Below, piece after piece: positions 1 to 8,263 of a stretch of 58,006 nt of DNA. Below the pieces are notes generated by a model. That model saw only the letters and a program-made list of their open reading frames with translations. It was not told the DNA's origin and did not search any database. This DNA is from Phycisphaerae bacterium (lineage in GTDB: Bacteria; Planctomycetota; Phycisphaerae; UBA1845; JAFGLZ01), in contig JAFGLZ010000136.1 in NCBI GenBank assembly GCA_016927755.1, positions 1-58,006 on the forward strand, read 5' to 3'. The position numbers and the translations under genes are program-made. Every line of letters begins with the position of its first letter. Positions within the stretch are counted from its first letter, which is position 1.

Positions 1-1
1 C

Positions 2-1570
2 ACCGAGAAGGACGAAGACGTCACCTGCGACGTCAAGCTCCACCCCGCCCAATACCTCACCGGACAAGTCCTCACCCCTGACGGCAAACCCGCCGCCGAC
101 GCCCTCCTGGTAATGTCCCGATACCCGTTCCCCATCATCCTCAAGAACCGGCGCGTCGAAGACTCGCTTGATCTCTACCGGCAGATACACGCCGACAAGG
201 ACGGTCAATTCCGGTTCGCCGACCCCGCCGAACCAACGCCCCTCCTCGTGCTCCACGACAAGGGATGGGCCATGCGATCCACCAAGCAACCCAAAACGTT
301 GGTTAGCGTCGCCCTCCAGCCCTGGGCAGGCGTCCAGGGAACCTTGACCATCGCACGCCGTCCTCTCCCCAATCAGAATATCGTCGTTCTCGCCACCGTC
401 GGCGGAACGGATCTCCCCCTCGTAACCCACCAGGTCACCGCAAAGACCGACGCCCAAGGACGCTTCGCCCTCGACCACGTCCTCCCCGGACCGGCCGAGA
501 TTGGACAGCAGATGAGCTTGCCCCGAGACGCCAAGCTCGGCCTCGCCGCAATCAGCCCCCACAAGCTCCTCACACGCCGCCGGTACATCGAGCCCCAGCC
601 CGGCAAGACCACGACCGTCGACCTCGGCGGCCTTGGCCGAACCGTCGCCGGCGCCGTCAAGCTCCCCCCCGCCGACCCCGGCGATCCCACGGTCACCTGG
701 CCCCCCGCCGCCAACCTCATCAGCACCTGCCAGTCGCCCCCGCCCATGCCGGAGGCCGTTCGAAACGCCTCCGCAGTCAAGCGCCAGGCCTGGCTCGACG
801 AGTGGTACAAGACCCCCGCCGGACGAGCCCACCGGCAGGCCTTCCGGGCCTTTGCGGCACCCGTTCGCCCCGACGGCACGTTCGAGGTCCAGGCCGTCCC
901 CGCCGGATCCTATTCGCTGACCCTCTGCGCCTGTCGCAAGACCTCGAACAAGTTTCTCGAGGGGCTCCCCGGTATGTCCTCCCCCAAGGTCGTTGGGTGG
1001 ACCCGCCACGACTTCGAAGTCCCAGACACCTCCCCCGCCGACGAAGGCAGCCCCATGGACCTCGGCCAATTGACGCTCAAAGCCCCCACCCCCATCCGAC
1101 CCGGCCGGCCCGCCCCCCCAATCGAGTTCGAGACCCCTGGCGGCAAGCCCCACCGCTTGGCCGACTACCGAGGAAAGTTCGTCGTCCTCCATCTGTGGTG
1201 GGGCTCCGAGTCCATAGGGACGCTAAATGTCGACCTGTCACCGTTTGCCGATGACAATCGACTCGCCTTCCTTGAGATCGGCGTCTGTGACTTCGCATCG
1301 CCGGAAGCCCAGCTCTACGCCAAGCTGAGCCAAACCTACTCCCCCTTCGCCCCCTTCGGCCATTTCGGCCTCCTTGACGAAGACGCCGGACTCCAAGTCG
1401 CAAGCGACCTCGGACTCCCACCCATAAAGGGCCTCCAGTCCATCGCCACGACCCTCCTGATCGACCCTAACGGCAACGTCATCGCATCAGACCTCGCACC
1501 CGACCAGATCGCACCGGCCATAGCCAAAGCCCTCGGAACCCCACAAGACCAACCGAAGGACGCCGACTGA
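2..1570 (+). CDS. Carboxypeptidase-regulatory-like / redoxin-fold protein (5' partial)
   Basis: The frame is open to the left window edge, so the ATG at 113 is probably internal and the true start lies outside. The visible part holds beta-sandwich segments of the carboxypeptidase regulatory-like type, with motifs such as LTGQVLTPDGKPA and KTDAQGRFALDHVLPG. The last ~150 residues look like a thioredoxin/AhpC-TSA fold: PGRPAPPIEFETPGGK, then LADYRGKFVVLHLWWG, and later ATTLLIDPNGNVIA. The position where redoxins carry CxxC reads WWGSES, so redox chemistry by the usual cysteines is not expected. Such proteins in Planctomycetes are normally exported and have no assigned role. The domain call is fairly secure; the function is unknown. 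Confidence 0.7.
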   Translation, partial: TEKDEDVTCDVKLHPAQYLTGQVLTPDGKPAADALLVMSRYPFPIILKNRRVEDSLDLYRQIHADKDGQFRFADPAEPTPLLVLHDKGWAMRSTKQPKTLVSVALQPWAGVQGTLTIARRPLPNQNIVVLATVGGTDLPLVTHQVTAKTDAQGRFALDHVLPGPAEIGQQMSLPRDAKLGLAAISPHKLLTRRRYIEPQPGKTTTVDLGGLGRTVAGAVKLPPADPGDPTVTWPPAANLISTCQSPPPMPEAVRNASAVKRQAWLDEWYKTPAGRAHRQAFRAFAAPVRPDGTFEVQAVPAGSYSLTLCACRKTSNKFLEGLPGMSSPKVVGWTRHDFEVPDTSPADEGSPMDLGQLTLKAPTPIRPGRPAPPIEFETPGGKPHRLADYRGKFVVLHLWWGSESIGTLNVDLSPFADDNRLAFLEIGVCDFASPEAQLYAKLSQTYSPFAPFGHFGLLDEDAGLQVASDLGLPPIKGLQSIATTLLIDPNGNVIASDLAPDQIAPAIAKALGTPQDQPKDAD

Positions 1571-1880
1571 CCCAAGAGGAGTCCACCCGCACCCCCACGA
1601 GTGCCCACCGCTCCCCTCCCGAACCCAACCCCTCGAGTCCAAGCGGACGGTAGCCGCCCCCCCTCTCCCCGCTTTCGTACTTCGTCTTCTGCACTTCGTA
1701 CTTCGCACTGCCTCAGTGCGCCGACCCCCTTATCCAAGAAGCCGGCCCCCCGCGACAGGGGCCGACACCAACCACAGCCCCCCAAGAACCGGAGCCAAGA
1801 GATGTCCTCCACAACTCGTCAAAGCGAAGCCCAGCGAAGCCGTACCCCCCCAAAAACGGCGCATCTTGGAGCATTTCAGC

Positions 1881-1936
1881 GCATTCCGAGACATTCCGAG
1901 ACATTCCGAGACATTCCGAGACATTTCGAGACATCG
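1881..1936. repeat. Tandem 10-bp ATTCCGAGAC array
   Basis: About five contiguous copies of a 10-base unit reading ATTCCGAGAC, the last degenerate (ATTTCGAGAC). One further copy of GCATTCCGAGACATCG lies near 1999. Units are contiguous with no spacers, so this is not a CRISPR array. Function unknown. Confidence 0.85.
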
Positions 1937-2066
1937 CTCCCCGCCCCTCCCCGATGTCGACGTGTCGACTTTTCGACGTCTCGACCTTTCCCCCAGGGCA
2001 TTCCGAGACATCGCCCCCCGACGCGGGAGCCTCGACCTGCGGACCCCGCGTCCCTCCTTCTCCAGT

Positions 2067-2097
2067 TTCTCTCTTCTCACTTCTCTCTTCTCACTTC
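2067..2097. repeat. Pyrimidine repeat, TTCTCACTTC family
   Basis: Alternating CTCTTCTCACTT units. The same family recurs near 49258, 56541 and 57865 in this window, so it is a dispersed low-complexity element rather than a local slippage product. Confidence 0.7.
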
Positions 2098-2231
2098 CCC
2101 CCCGTCCCCGAGAATGCCATAGACAATATACACAACATCCTAAAAGTCGTCTCTTCCTCCACACCCCGGTCCCCAGAGCCCCTCCCGCCCCCCCAAACCC
2201 CCTTCCCGTCGCTTTTTGCCGAGATTAGCCC

Positions 2232-2260
2232 TTGACCTAGCGATGGCAGTTGTTTACGTT
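2232..2260 (+). promoter_or_regulatory. Candidate sigma-70 promoter for rpsB
   Basis: TTGACC (2232-2237) is followed after 17 bases by TACGTT (2255-2260). The predicted start of transcription would leave an untranslated leader of about 47 bases before rpsB. The -10 box is weak; the geometry resembles the better candidate at 29654. Confidence 0.35.
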
Positions 2261-2313
2261 GGTGATCTTTGTATCTGGATAGACATTGCTTGGCACGGTA
2301 GCGGAGGTGAGTT

Positions 2314-3270
2314 TTGTCGAAGCCGTTGGTACGCGAGCTGATTGATGCAGGCGCCCACTTCGGCCATCGAGTCAGTCGATGGAACCCGAAAATGGCTCCA
2401 TATATTCTCGGCAAGCGCGGACTGATCCACATCATTGATATCAAGGAAACGCTCAAGGGTCTGCTGCGCGCCAAGAAATTCGTGACGAAAGTCGTGAACG
2501 GCGGGAAGGACGTCCTATTCGTCGGTACCAAACGGCAAGCACGTGAGATCGTCCGGATGCAAGCCGCCCGGTGCGAGATGCCGTACGTCTGCGAACGGTG
2601 GCTGGGCGGAACCCTCACCAACTTCCGAACCATTCGTTCGCGACTCGCTCGACTCGAGGAGCTCGAGGCACTCGACGCCAGCGGCGCGATGGGCGGATAC
2701 TCCAAGAAGATGGAGTCATCACTCAAGCGAGAGCGACGCAAGATCCAGCGAAACCTCGAAGGCATTCGCAACATGACCAAGGTCCCCGGGGCGCTGATCC
2801 TCGTGGACGTCCGCCGAGAGCACATCGCCGTCAAGGAAGCCAAGAAGCTCGGCATCCCAACGCTCTGTCTGCTCGATACCGACGGCGACCCCGATGTCAT
2901 CGACCTGCCGATCCCCGGCAACGACGACGCCATGCGATCCATCGAGGTCGTCCTGTCCCAGTTGGCTGACGCCGTCATGGAAGGCAAGGCCGGCCGCGAC
3001 AAGGAAGAGCCCCCACAGGAAGACGAAAAACGCCCGGCAAGGCGACGTTCGGCTCGCGCGATGGCGACCGCCCCGACCGATGCGGCCCCGACCGATGCCG
3101 CCGAGGCCCCAGCCGACGTCGCGGTCGCGGACCAGAACCCCGACGCCGGTGCGCCGGAGGCCGACGCCGCGCCGGTGACCCCGGAGCCTGCGCCGTCCGC
3201 TGAAACCGCCGAGGCCGACCCCGCGGAACCTGCTCAAAGCGAAGGCGAAACCGAACCTCAAACCCCCTGA
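2314..3270 (+). CDS. rpsB: 30S ribosomal protein S2
   Basis: Ribosomal protein S2 of the small subunit. The frame begins at a TTG codon preceded by a strong ribosome-binding site, GGAGGTGA at 2303-2310. Diagnostic S2 segments are LIDAGAHFGHRVSRWNPKM, FVGTKRQAREIV, WLGGTLTNFRTI and PGALILVDVRREH. The S2 core ends near residue 235. It is followed by an Ala/Pro/Asp/Glu-rich tail of about 80 residues that is not part of the normal fold and gives a length of 318 aa. It heads the rpsB-tsf-pyrH group, a very common bacterial order. Identification is secure; the tail is lineage-specific and of unknown role. Confidence 0.97.
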   Translation: MSKPLVRELIDAGAHFGHRVSRWNPKMAPYILGKRGLIHIIDIKETLKGLLRAKKFVTKVVNGGKDVLFVGTKRQAREIVRMQAARCEMPYVCERWLGGTLTNFRTIRSRLARLEELEALDASGAMGGYSKKMESSLKRERRKIQRNLEGIRNMTKVPGALILVDVRREHIAVKEAKKLGIPTLCLLDTDGDPDVIDLPIPGNDDAMRSIEVVLSQLADAVMEGKAGRDKEEPPQEDEKRPARRRSARAMATAPTDAAPTDAAEAPADVAVADQNPDAGAPEADAAPVTPEPAPSAETAEADPAEPAQSEGETEPQTP

Positions 3271-3324
3271 CCTGAAACGTCCGGTCAGAGGGTTCAAAGA
3301 CGCTAGAGAGATACGTCGATCCGC

Positions 3325-3366
3325 CAGCCCGGCTGTATCTTCGGATGCTCCGGGCTGCGGGCTTTC
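3325..3366 (+). promoter_or_regulatory. Hairpin with UUCG loop between rpsB and tsf
   Basis: CAGCCCGG (3325-3332) pairs with CCGGGCTG (3350-3357). Inside, ATC-TTCG-GAT forms a short stem with a UUCG tetraloop. The stem is followed by CGGGCTTTC. It could act as a partial terminator or processing site lowering tsf relative to rpsB; there is no long U tract. Confidence 0.6.
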
Positions 3367-3386
3367 AAGCAAGGAGATGTACCGAG

Positions 3387-4232
3387 ATGGCAGAGATTAC
3401 GGCCGCCCAAGTTCGCGCCCTTCGAGACAAGACCGGCCTGCCCATGATGGAATGCAAAGCCGCCCTCACCGAATCCGGTGGCGATGAGGAAGCCGCCATC
3501 GATCTGCTTCAGAAGAAAAACAAGGGCAAGCTCGAGGCCAAGGCGCACCGAGAGACCGCCGAGGGTCGTATCGGCATCTACGTCAGCCAAGACCGCGCGT
3601 CGTCCGCCATGATCGAGATCCGCTGCGAAACCCCGCCCGTCGCCAAGAACGAGATGTTCGCCGAGCTCAGCAACAAGATCGCCCAACAAGTCGCCGCCGG
3701 CTCCGAGGAAACGCCCTCCCCCGAGAGCATCCTCGCCGCCGACTCCGTCGCCGAGCCAGGCAAGACCGTCGCAGAGCTCATGGAAGCCACCTACGCTCGC
3801 ATCAAGGAGAACATGAAGCTGACGCGATGCCGCAAGATGACCGGCCAGAACATCGCCAGCTACATCCACTTCGACGGCAGTCTCGGCGTCCTCGTCAGCA
3901 TGGATAGCGCCCCTTCCGATCCGCAGGTCGCCAAGGACCTCTGCATGCACATCGCCTTCGCCAAACCTCTCGGCATCTCACGGGACGAGGTCCCCGCCGA
4001 AGAGGTCGAGAAGGTTCGAAAGCTCGCCGCCGACGTCGCCCGCGCCGAGGGCAAGCCCGACAAGATCATCGACAAGATCGTCGAGGGCAAGGTGGCCGCC
4101 TTCCACAAGGAAAAGGTCCTCATGGAGCAGGAGCACGTCAAGGAGGCCAAGACATCCGTCGAAAAGGTGCTCAAGGCCGCCGGTGTGAGCAAGGTCACCG
4201 GTATGCTGCTCATGTCGGTCGGCGGCCTGTAA
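3387..4232 (+). CDS. tsf: Elongation factor Ts
   Basis: Guanine-nucleotide exchange factor for EF-Tu, cytoplasmic. The chosen ATG follows AAGGAG (3371-3376) and gives the canonical start MAEITAAQVRALRDKTGLPM; an upstream in-frame ATG at 3345 lies inside the intergenic hairpin and lacks a good site. The N-terminal UBA-like motif and the MMECKAAL segment that contacts EF-Tu are present. The rest matches the two dimerisation subdomains, including IHFDGSLGVLV and CMHIAFAKP. At 281 residues it is a normal length. It lies 116 bases after rpsB and ends just before an intrinsic terminator. Confidence 0.96.
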   Translation: MAEITAAQVRALRDKTGLPMMECKAALTESGGDEEAAIDLLQKKNKGKLEAKAHRETAEGRIGIYVSQDRASSAMIEIRCETPPVAKNEMFAELSNKIAQQVAAGSEETPSPESILAADSVAEPGKTVAELMEATYARIKENMKLTRCRKMTGQNIASYIHFDGSLGVLVSMDSAPSDPQVAKDLCMHIAFAKPLGISRDEVPAEEVEKVRKLAADVARAEGKPDKIIDKIVEGKVAAFHKEKVLMEQEHVKEAKTSVEKVLKAAGVSKVTGMLLMSVGGL

Positions 4233-4259
4233 GCCCTCGGCCTCTCTCCCGGTAAACCA

Positions 4260-4299
4260 CGCGGTCAGGCGCCCCCGGCGCGTCTGACCGCGTTTGTCT
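4260..4299 (+). terminator. Rho-independent terminator after tsf
   Basis: CGCGGTCAG (4260-4268) pairs perfectly with CTGACCGCG (4284-4292), with a GC-rich loop region, followed directly by TTTGT. It separates tsf from pyrH, so pyrH probably has its own promoter in 4300-4510, although none is obvious. Confidence 0.85.
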
Positions 4300-4521
4300 C
4301 TGCCGACGACGAGTAACGCCCCGCGTCTCCGCCGTCACCCTCGACGCTCGTCCCATTGATCCTTTTCCACGCGAATCGCCCCGAATCGCCGCCTGGCGCC
4401 TTGATCCGAACGCCTGTTCGCCGGAACATGGTGTCGGATGGGCGCGCCTTGCCGCGCGCCGCAATCGCCTCGGTGCTCGCGCCCTCGTTCCACGCGGGTC
4501 GAATCGCTTCAAGGAGGAAAC

Positions 4522-5253
4522 ATGCCGCCAGAACAACCCAAGTACCGTCGCGTCATGCTCAAGATCAGCGGCGAGGGATTCTGCAAGCCCGGCGGGAACG
4601 GACTCGACGCCGAGGAGCTCGAACGCATCGCCCGGGAGATCATCGACGTCGTAAAGCTCGGCGCTCAGCTCGCCGTCGTCGTCGGGGGAGGCAACTTCCT
4701 TCGGGGCAGCGCGGTCTCGGCCAAAGTCGGCCTCCAGGAGGTCACGGCGCACTACATGGGGATGATAGCCACCGTCATCAACGCCCTCGCCCTGCAAGAC
4801 ACGCTCGAGCGGATGGGCGTCGAAACGCGCGTGCAGTCCGCCATCCAGGTCGACCGCGTCTGCGAAAAGTTCATCCTTCGCAGGAGCCTGCGCCACCTGG
4901 AGAAGGGACGCGTCCTCATCCTGGCCAGCGGCACCGGAAACCCCTTCTTCACGACCGATACCTGCGCCGCCCTTCGCGCCGTCGAGCTCAACGCCGACGT
5001 CCTGCTCAAGGCAACCAAGGTCAACGGCGTCTACGACGCCGACCCGGAGAAGGTCCCCGACGCCAGGTTCTACGACCGCCTCGGCTACAACGAAGTCATC
5101 GATCAGCGACTCGCCGTCATGGACCTCAGCGCCGTCGACATGTGCCAGCGAAAGCAACTGCCGATCCTCGTGTTCAACCTCAAGCAACCGGGAAACATGC
5201 GAAGGGCCGTCCTCGGACGCGAGCCGATCGGCACGCTCATCGCCGGGAACTGA
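4522..5253 (+). CDS. pyrH: Uridylate kinase (UMP kinase)
   Basis: ATP-dependent phosphorylation of UMP to UDP in pyrimidine nucleotide synthesis; a hexameric amino-acid-kinase-fold enzyme. The ATG at 4522 is preceded by AAGGAGG (4511-4517). Family motifs are clear: YRRVMLKISGEGF, VVVGGGNFLRG, LASGTGNPFFTTDTCAALRA, KATKVNGVYDADPEK and the C-terminal VFNLKQPGNMRRAV. Length 243 aa is normal. An upstream extension to 4438 would add Arg-rich sequence with no homology and was not used. Its position after rpsB-tsf is the common bacterial arrangement. Confidence 0.96.
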   Translation: MPPEQPKYRRVMLKISGEGFCKPGGNGLDAEELERIAREIIDVVKLGAQLAVVVGGGNFLRGSAVSAKVGLQEVTAHYMGMIATVINALALQDTLERMGVETRVQSAIQVDRVCEKFILRRSLRHLEKGRVLILASGTGNPFFTTDTCAALRAVELNADVLLKATKVNGVYDADPEKVPDARFYDRLGYNEVIDQRLAVMDLSAVDMCQRKQLPILVFNLKQPGNMRRAVLGREPIGTLIAGN

Positions 5254-5310
5254 ATCGCCCCCGTCCGCCCCGACCGGGCCCGATCTCCTCAGTCCTCGTT
5301 TCAGCCGGCC

Positions 5311-5354
5311 AAAAACAAAAGGCGGCGCGCTCGGATATCCGTGCACGCCGCCTT
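5311..5354 (-). terminator. Terminator shared by pyrH and the convergent sigma gene
   Basis: AAGGCGGCG (5319-5327) pairs with CGCCGCCTT (5346-5354). Read on the minus strand the stem is followed by TTTTGTTTTT, a strong U tract ending the sigma-factor transcript. On the plus strand the trailing TTGG is weaker but may also stop pyrH. Confidence 0.85.
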
Positions 5355-5402
5355 GGTCGTTCTTGTCTGTCCGGCGATGGTGCCGCCGCAGAACCGGCCC
5401 CT

Positions 5403-6368
5403 CTACGCCGCCACCATGCTCTCCTCGAGCGCGAGTCGAAGCTTCCGCAACGCCTTGTTCTGGATCTGACGAACGCGCTCTTTGGTCACGCCGATGATCT
5501 GGCCCACTTCCTCGAGGGTCTTCGGAACCGCCATCTCCTCGCGATCCGTGCTCAGCGCGAACCGCGTCTTGATCACCGTCCATTCGACGTCGCTCAACTC
5601 CGCTAGATTGCTCTGCAGCACCCCGCGAAGCTCGTCCATGAAGCTGCTGTACTCCTCTTCTCGCTTCGTCTCGATGAAGTCGCTCTTCTCCATCGTCGGA
5701 TCGAACTCGGTCGGGAACCGACCCCGGTATCGGGTCGTCCGCATCGCCACGCGGCTGAAGCTCTTCAGGATCGCCCGGCACGCGTACGTGCTGAACTTGA
5801 ACCCGCGAGAGCAGTCGAACTTCGCTACGCTTCTCAGCAACGCCATGTTCCCCTCGCTGATCAGCTCATTGAAGTCGACGCCGTTGAGCCGCGTCCGCTT
5901 GGCCATCGCCAGGACAAGCGGCAGGTTCCCCTGAACGATCAAGCTGCGAGCGGCCAGGACGCGCCGATGCCAGAAAACCAGTTCCCTGGCGCCCGATAGC
6001 GTCAGGCGACGCCCCTGGTGACGGGCCAACACCTGGCAAACGCGATACCGCGCGTAGTTGAACCGCCTGAAAGCATGCCGCTCTTCCTTGGCCGTCATCG
6101 TCGACATGGCCGTTCGGACGGCGTTGGGATTGTCCAGCATCTCGCTGATGCTCCCACGCCGCTCGCTCGGCTCTTCCGGAAAGAGATCCCTCTCCACGTT
6201 CCTCGTCTTGAACACGGGGTCGGAGACGAACTCCACCGGCTCCTCGATCGCCCGCTCGATCAGCTCGCGATCCCGTTCCGAAAACTTCGATAGCGTATTG
6301 ACCGTCGGGCCGCGAACGTCTGGCGGCGGTCGATTGGGATCGGTCGGTTTGGCTGCCATGATCGCCAT
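5403..6368 (-). CDS. Sigma-70 family RNA polymerase sigma factor
   Basis: Transcription initiation factor of the RpoD/RpoS/RpoH-like type, 321 aa. Region 2 spans about residues 140-210, with GNLPLVLAMAKRTR, FNELISEGNMALLRSV and the promoter-melting segment CSRGFKFSTYACRAILKSF. Region 4 spans about 255-315 and ends in the helix-turn-helix LEEVGQIIGVTKERVRQIQ. Between them only ~40 residues remain and no clear region 3 is seen. The first ~100 residues are not recognisable as region 1.1. The ATG at 6368 follows GAGGGAGAG; a second ATG three codons on is possible. It stands alone, converging on pyrH. It is probably not the primary sigma factor but an accessory one. Confidence 0.9.
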   Translation of the reverse strand: MAIMAAKPTDPNRPPPDVRGPTVNTLSKFSERDRELIERAIEEPVEFVSDPVFKTRNVERDLFPEEPSERRGSISEMLDNPNAVRTAMSTMTAKEERHAFRRFNYARYRVCQVLARHQGRRLTLSGARELVFWHRRVLAARSLIVQGNLPLVLAMAKRTRLNGVDFNELISEGNMALLRSVAKFDCSRGFKFSTYACRAILKSFSRVAMRTTRYRGRFPTEFDPTMEKSDFIETKREEEYSSFMDELRGVLQSNLAELSDVEWTVIKTRFALSTDREEMAVPKTLEEVGQIIGVTKERVRQIQNKALRKLRLALEESMVAA

Positions 6369-6871
6369 GGGATCTCTCCCTCAGAGTCTGGTGCCCCCCT
6401 TCGCAGGAGGATCTCTATTCTATATAGATGCATCTGTCAGGGCTTTGTTCGGCAAATTGGGTCGATATCGGACCCCGACGCCGATCGCGCAAAGCCACAA
6501 TGGAAAATGCTTACCATACGTTCGCGCTAGTACCAACCGAGCCACTACCTTGGGGAGAGTCAATGGGGGGAGCCATCTACTACTACCACTCTCAATATAA
6601 CACTCCAACGCGTGTCAGGCAAGGGCTCACCACGACTTCACCCACGAATTCCACCGCAAAACCAAGGCCCATATCGAGGCTACCGGGACCTCACTTTCCG
6701 GGCGCCCAGCAACGGACACTTGAGCACGCGATCACGGCATCTCCACGGACGACCGCTCCAGGCAGCTTCGTCAAGACGCTTGCAAGGCACCCCTCGGACC
6801 AGATCGCACCCCAGAATCAACGCCGAAGACAATTCAGGTCGTTATTCAGAATATACTTGAGGCCATGTCGC
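6369..6871. other. Spacer between the permease and the sigma gene
   Basis: 503 bases without a supported gene, relatively AT-rich for this window. An AT-rich block on the minus strand, TATAGAAT at 6417-6424, lies about 50 bases before the sigma-factor start and is the best -10-like candidate, but no matching -35 box is seen. A plus-strand frame from 6428 runs into the permease gene and looks spurious. Confidence 0.5.
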
Positions 6872-8164
6872 TCATTCGTACCGCAACGCCTCGATAGGGT
6901 CGAGCTTTGCCGCCGACATCGCCGGATACATCCCGAAGAACACGCCGATCAGCACGCTGAGGCCGAAACTTGCCGCCATCGTCCACGGCTGCAGAACCGT
7001 CGGCCATTCGAATATGGCCGGTATCAGCCGCGACCCTCCCCAGCCCACCACGAGCCCCAGAAGCCCGCCACCCATCGCAAGCACGACCGTCTCGACCAGA
7101 AACTGAACGGCGATGTGCCGTTGCTTGGCTCCCAACGCACGGCGGACGCCAATTTCGCGCGTCCGATCCGTCACCGTCGCAAGCATGATGTTCATGATCC
7201 CGATCCCCCCGACTAGTAGGGAGACGAACGCGATCATTCCCATCAGGATTTGCCGATCTCGCTTCTCTTCCTGCGCCACCCTTAGCTGCTCGAGCGGAAC
7301 GTGAACCCGGAAGTCCTCCTTGTCTCCGTGATTGTGCTCCATGATGCGGATCACCATCTCGCTGACCGACTTGACGTGATCCAGCGAATCCACCTCGACA
7401 TAAACGTCGCTGAAGGGAACCTCCTTGGCCTCGAACTGTGCCCCTCCTTGCCTGACCGTCATCGTGCCGTAGACCTTGTCGGCATTGGACATCGGGATGT
7501 AAACGTCATAATTGACGTCCCGACCCCCTGCCCCTTTCGTGGGCGTTCCCGCCGTCTCGATTCGCTTGAGGGCCCCGACCACCTTGTAGGGCTTCACGCC
7601 GAACGCCGCGTGCACCGCCAGCACCTGCCCGATCGGATCCGTCGTCGGAAACAGGCGACGGCGGGTCTCATCGCCTATGACGCATACTTCCCTGCTGTGG
7701 GCGTGCTCATAGGGCGTGATCAGACGACCGTCGGTAAGCTCCAGATGGACCGCATCGAAGTACCCGGCCTCCGTCCCTACGACGATGCATGTGGTCTTCT
7801 GATCCCCGTAGACCGCCTCGAACGCCACTTCGCGCAAAGCGATCACCCGCGCCACATGCGGCACCGTCGCTCGGATCATCGCAAGGTCGTTGTAGTTGAC
7901 CCCGTATCGCCGCATCCCCTGCTCGGCCTGACTAACCTGCCCTCCCTTGTCCGGCTCCTCGGACGTGATGATGATATTCTGAGTGCCCAGACGCTGAATG
8001 AGCTGCAGCATCTTCTCCCCCGCCGCCTCAGTGATGGAGAGCATGCAGACGACCGCCGCCACCCCGAACATCATGCCCAGAGCCGTCAGTAGAGACCGTA
8101 GTCGGTGCAGCCAGAGATTCTTCAGGCCGAGCCGAAACGTTTCGAATGCAAGACCGCTGAACAT
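6872..8164 (-). CDS. MacB/FtsX-type ABC transporter permease
   Basis: Inner-membrane permease of the MacB/LolCE/FtsX class, which couples cytoplasmic ATP hydrolysis to periplasmic work. An N-terminal membrane helix (SLLTALGMMFGVAAVVCML) is followed by a ~230-residue periplasmic MacB-PCD-like domain containing VVGTEAGYFDAVHLELTDGR. Three C-terminal helices follow, with the FtsX-domain signature VGGIGIMNIMLATVTDRTRE and IGVRRALGA. It ends at LDPIEALRYE, typical for these permeases. Length 430 aa is normal. It is last in the exopolysaccharide operon, 99 bases after the kinase gene. No ATPase or membrane-fusion partner is adjacent, so partners must be elsewhere. Its substrate is unknown. Confidence 0.9.
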   Translation of the reverse strand: MFSGLAFETFRLGLKNLWLHRLRSLLTALGMMFGVAAVVCMLSITEAAGEKMLQLIQRLGTQNIIITSEEPDKGGQVSQAEQGMRRYGVNYNDLAMIRATVPHVARVIALREVAFEAVYGDQKTTCIVVGTEAGYFDAVHLELTDGRLITPYEHAHSREVCVIGDETRRRLFPTTDPIGQVLAVHAAFGVKPYKVVGALKRIETAGTPTKGAGGRDVNYDVYIPMSNADKVYGTMTVRQGGAQFEAKEVPFSDVYVEVDSLDHVKSVSEMVIRIMEHNHGDKEDFRVHVPLEQLRVAQEEKRDRQILMGMIAFVSLLVGGIGIMNIMLATVTDRTREIGVRRALGAKQRHIAVQFLVETVVLAMGGGLLGLVVGWGGSRLIPAIFEWPTVLQPWTMAASFGLSVLIGVFFGMYPAMSAAKLDPIEALRYE

Positions 8165-8263
8165 CGTTGAAGGTGAAACCCTCTGCCAGGCTGTCGCCAG
8201 GCGCCCCGCGACGGATTCCCGCGCCCGCCTTGTCCCTCCGAGGAGCTTCCCGCGGACCCACCG

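Larger units (their letters stand above)
1571..2313. other. Repeat-rich spacer upstream of rpsB
   Basis: This 743-base stretch holds no convincing gene; the frames crossing it are Pro/Arg/Ser-rich and overlap each other. It contains near-repeats of ACTTCGTACTTCG (about 1675-1710), a tandem ATTCCGAGAC array (1881-1936), TCGAC-rich text (about 1952-1990), a pyrimidine tract of TTCTCACTTC units (2067-2097) and a candidate promoter for rpsB. Confidence 0.6.

Noticed and set aside
1881..1936. CRISPR-like array
   Set aside because: Units are 10 bases and contiguous, with no spacers and no cas genes nearby.
6428..7216. A 262-codon plus-strand open frame in the spacer before the sigma gene
   Set aside because: Half of it overlaps the permease gene in antisense and the rest is Arg/Pro/His-rich without a ribosome-binding site or homology.
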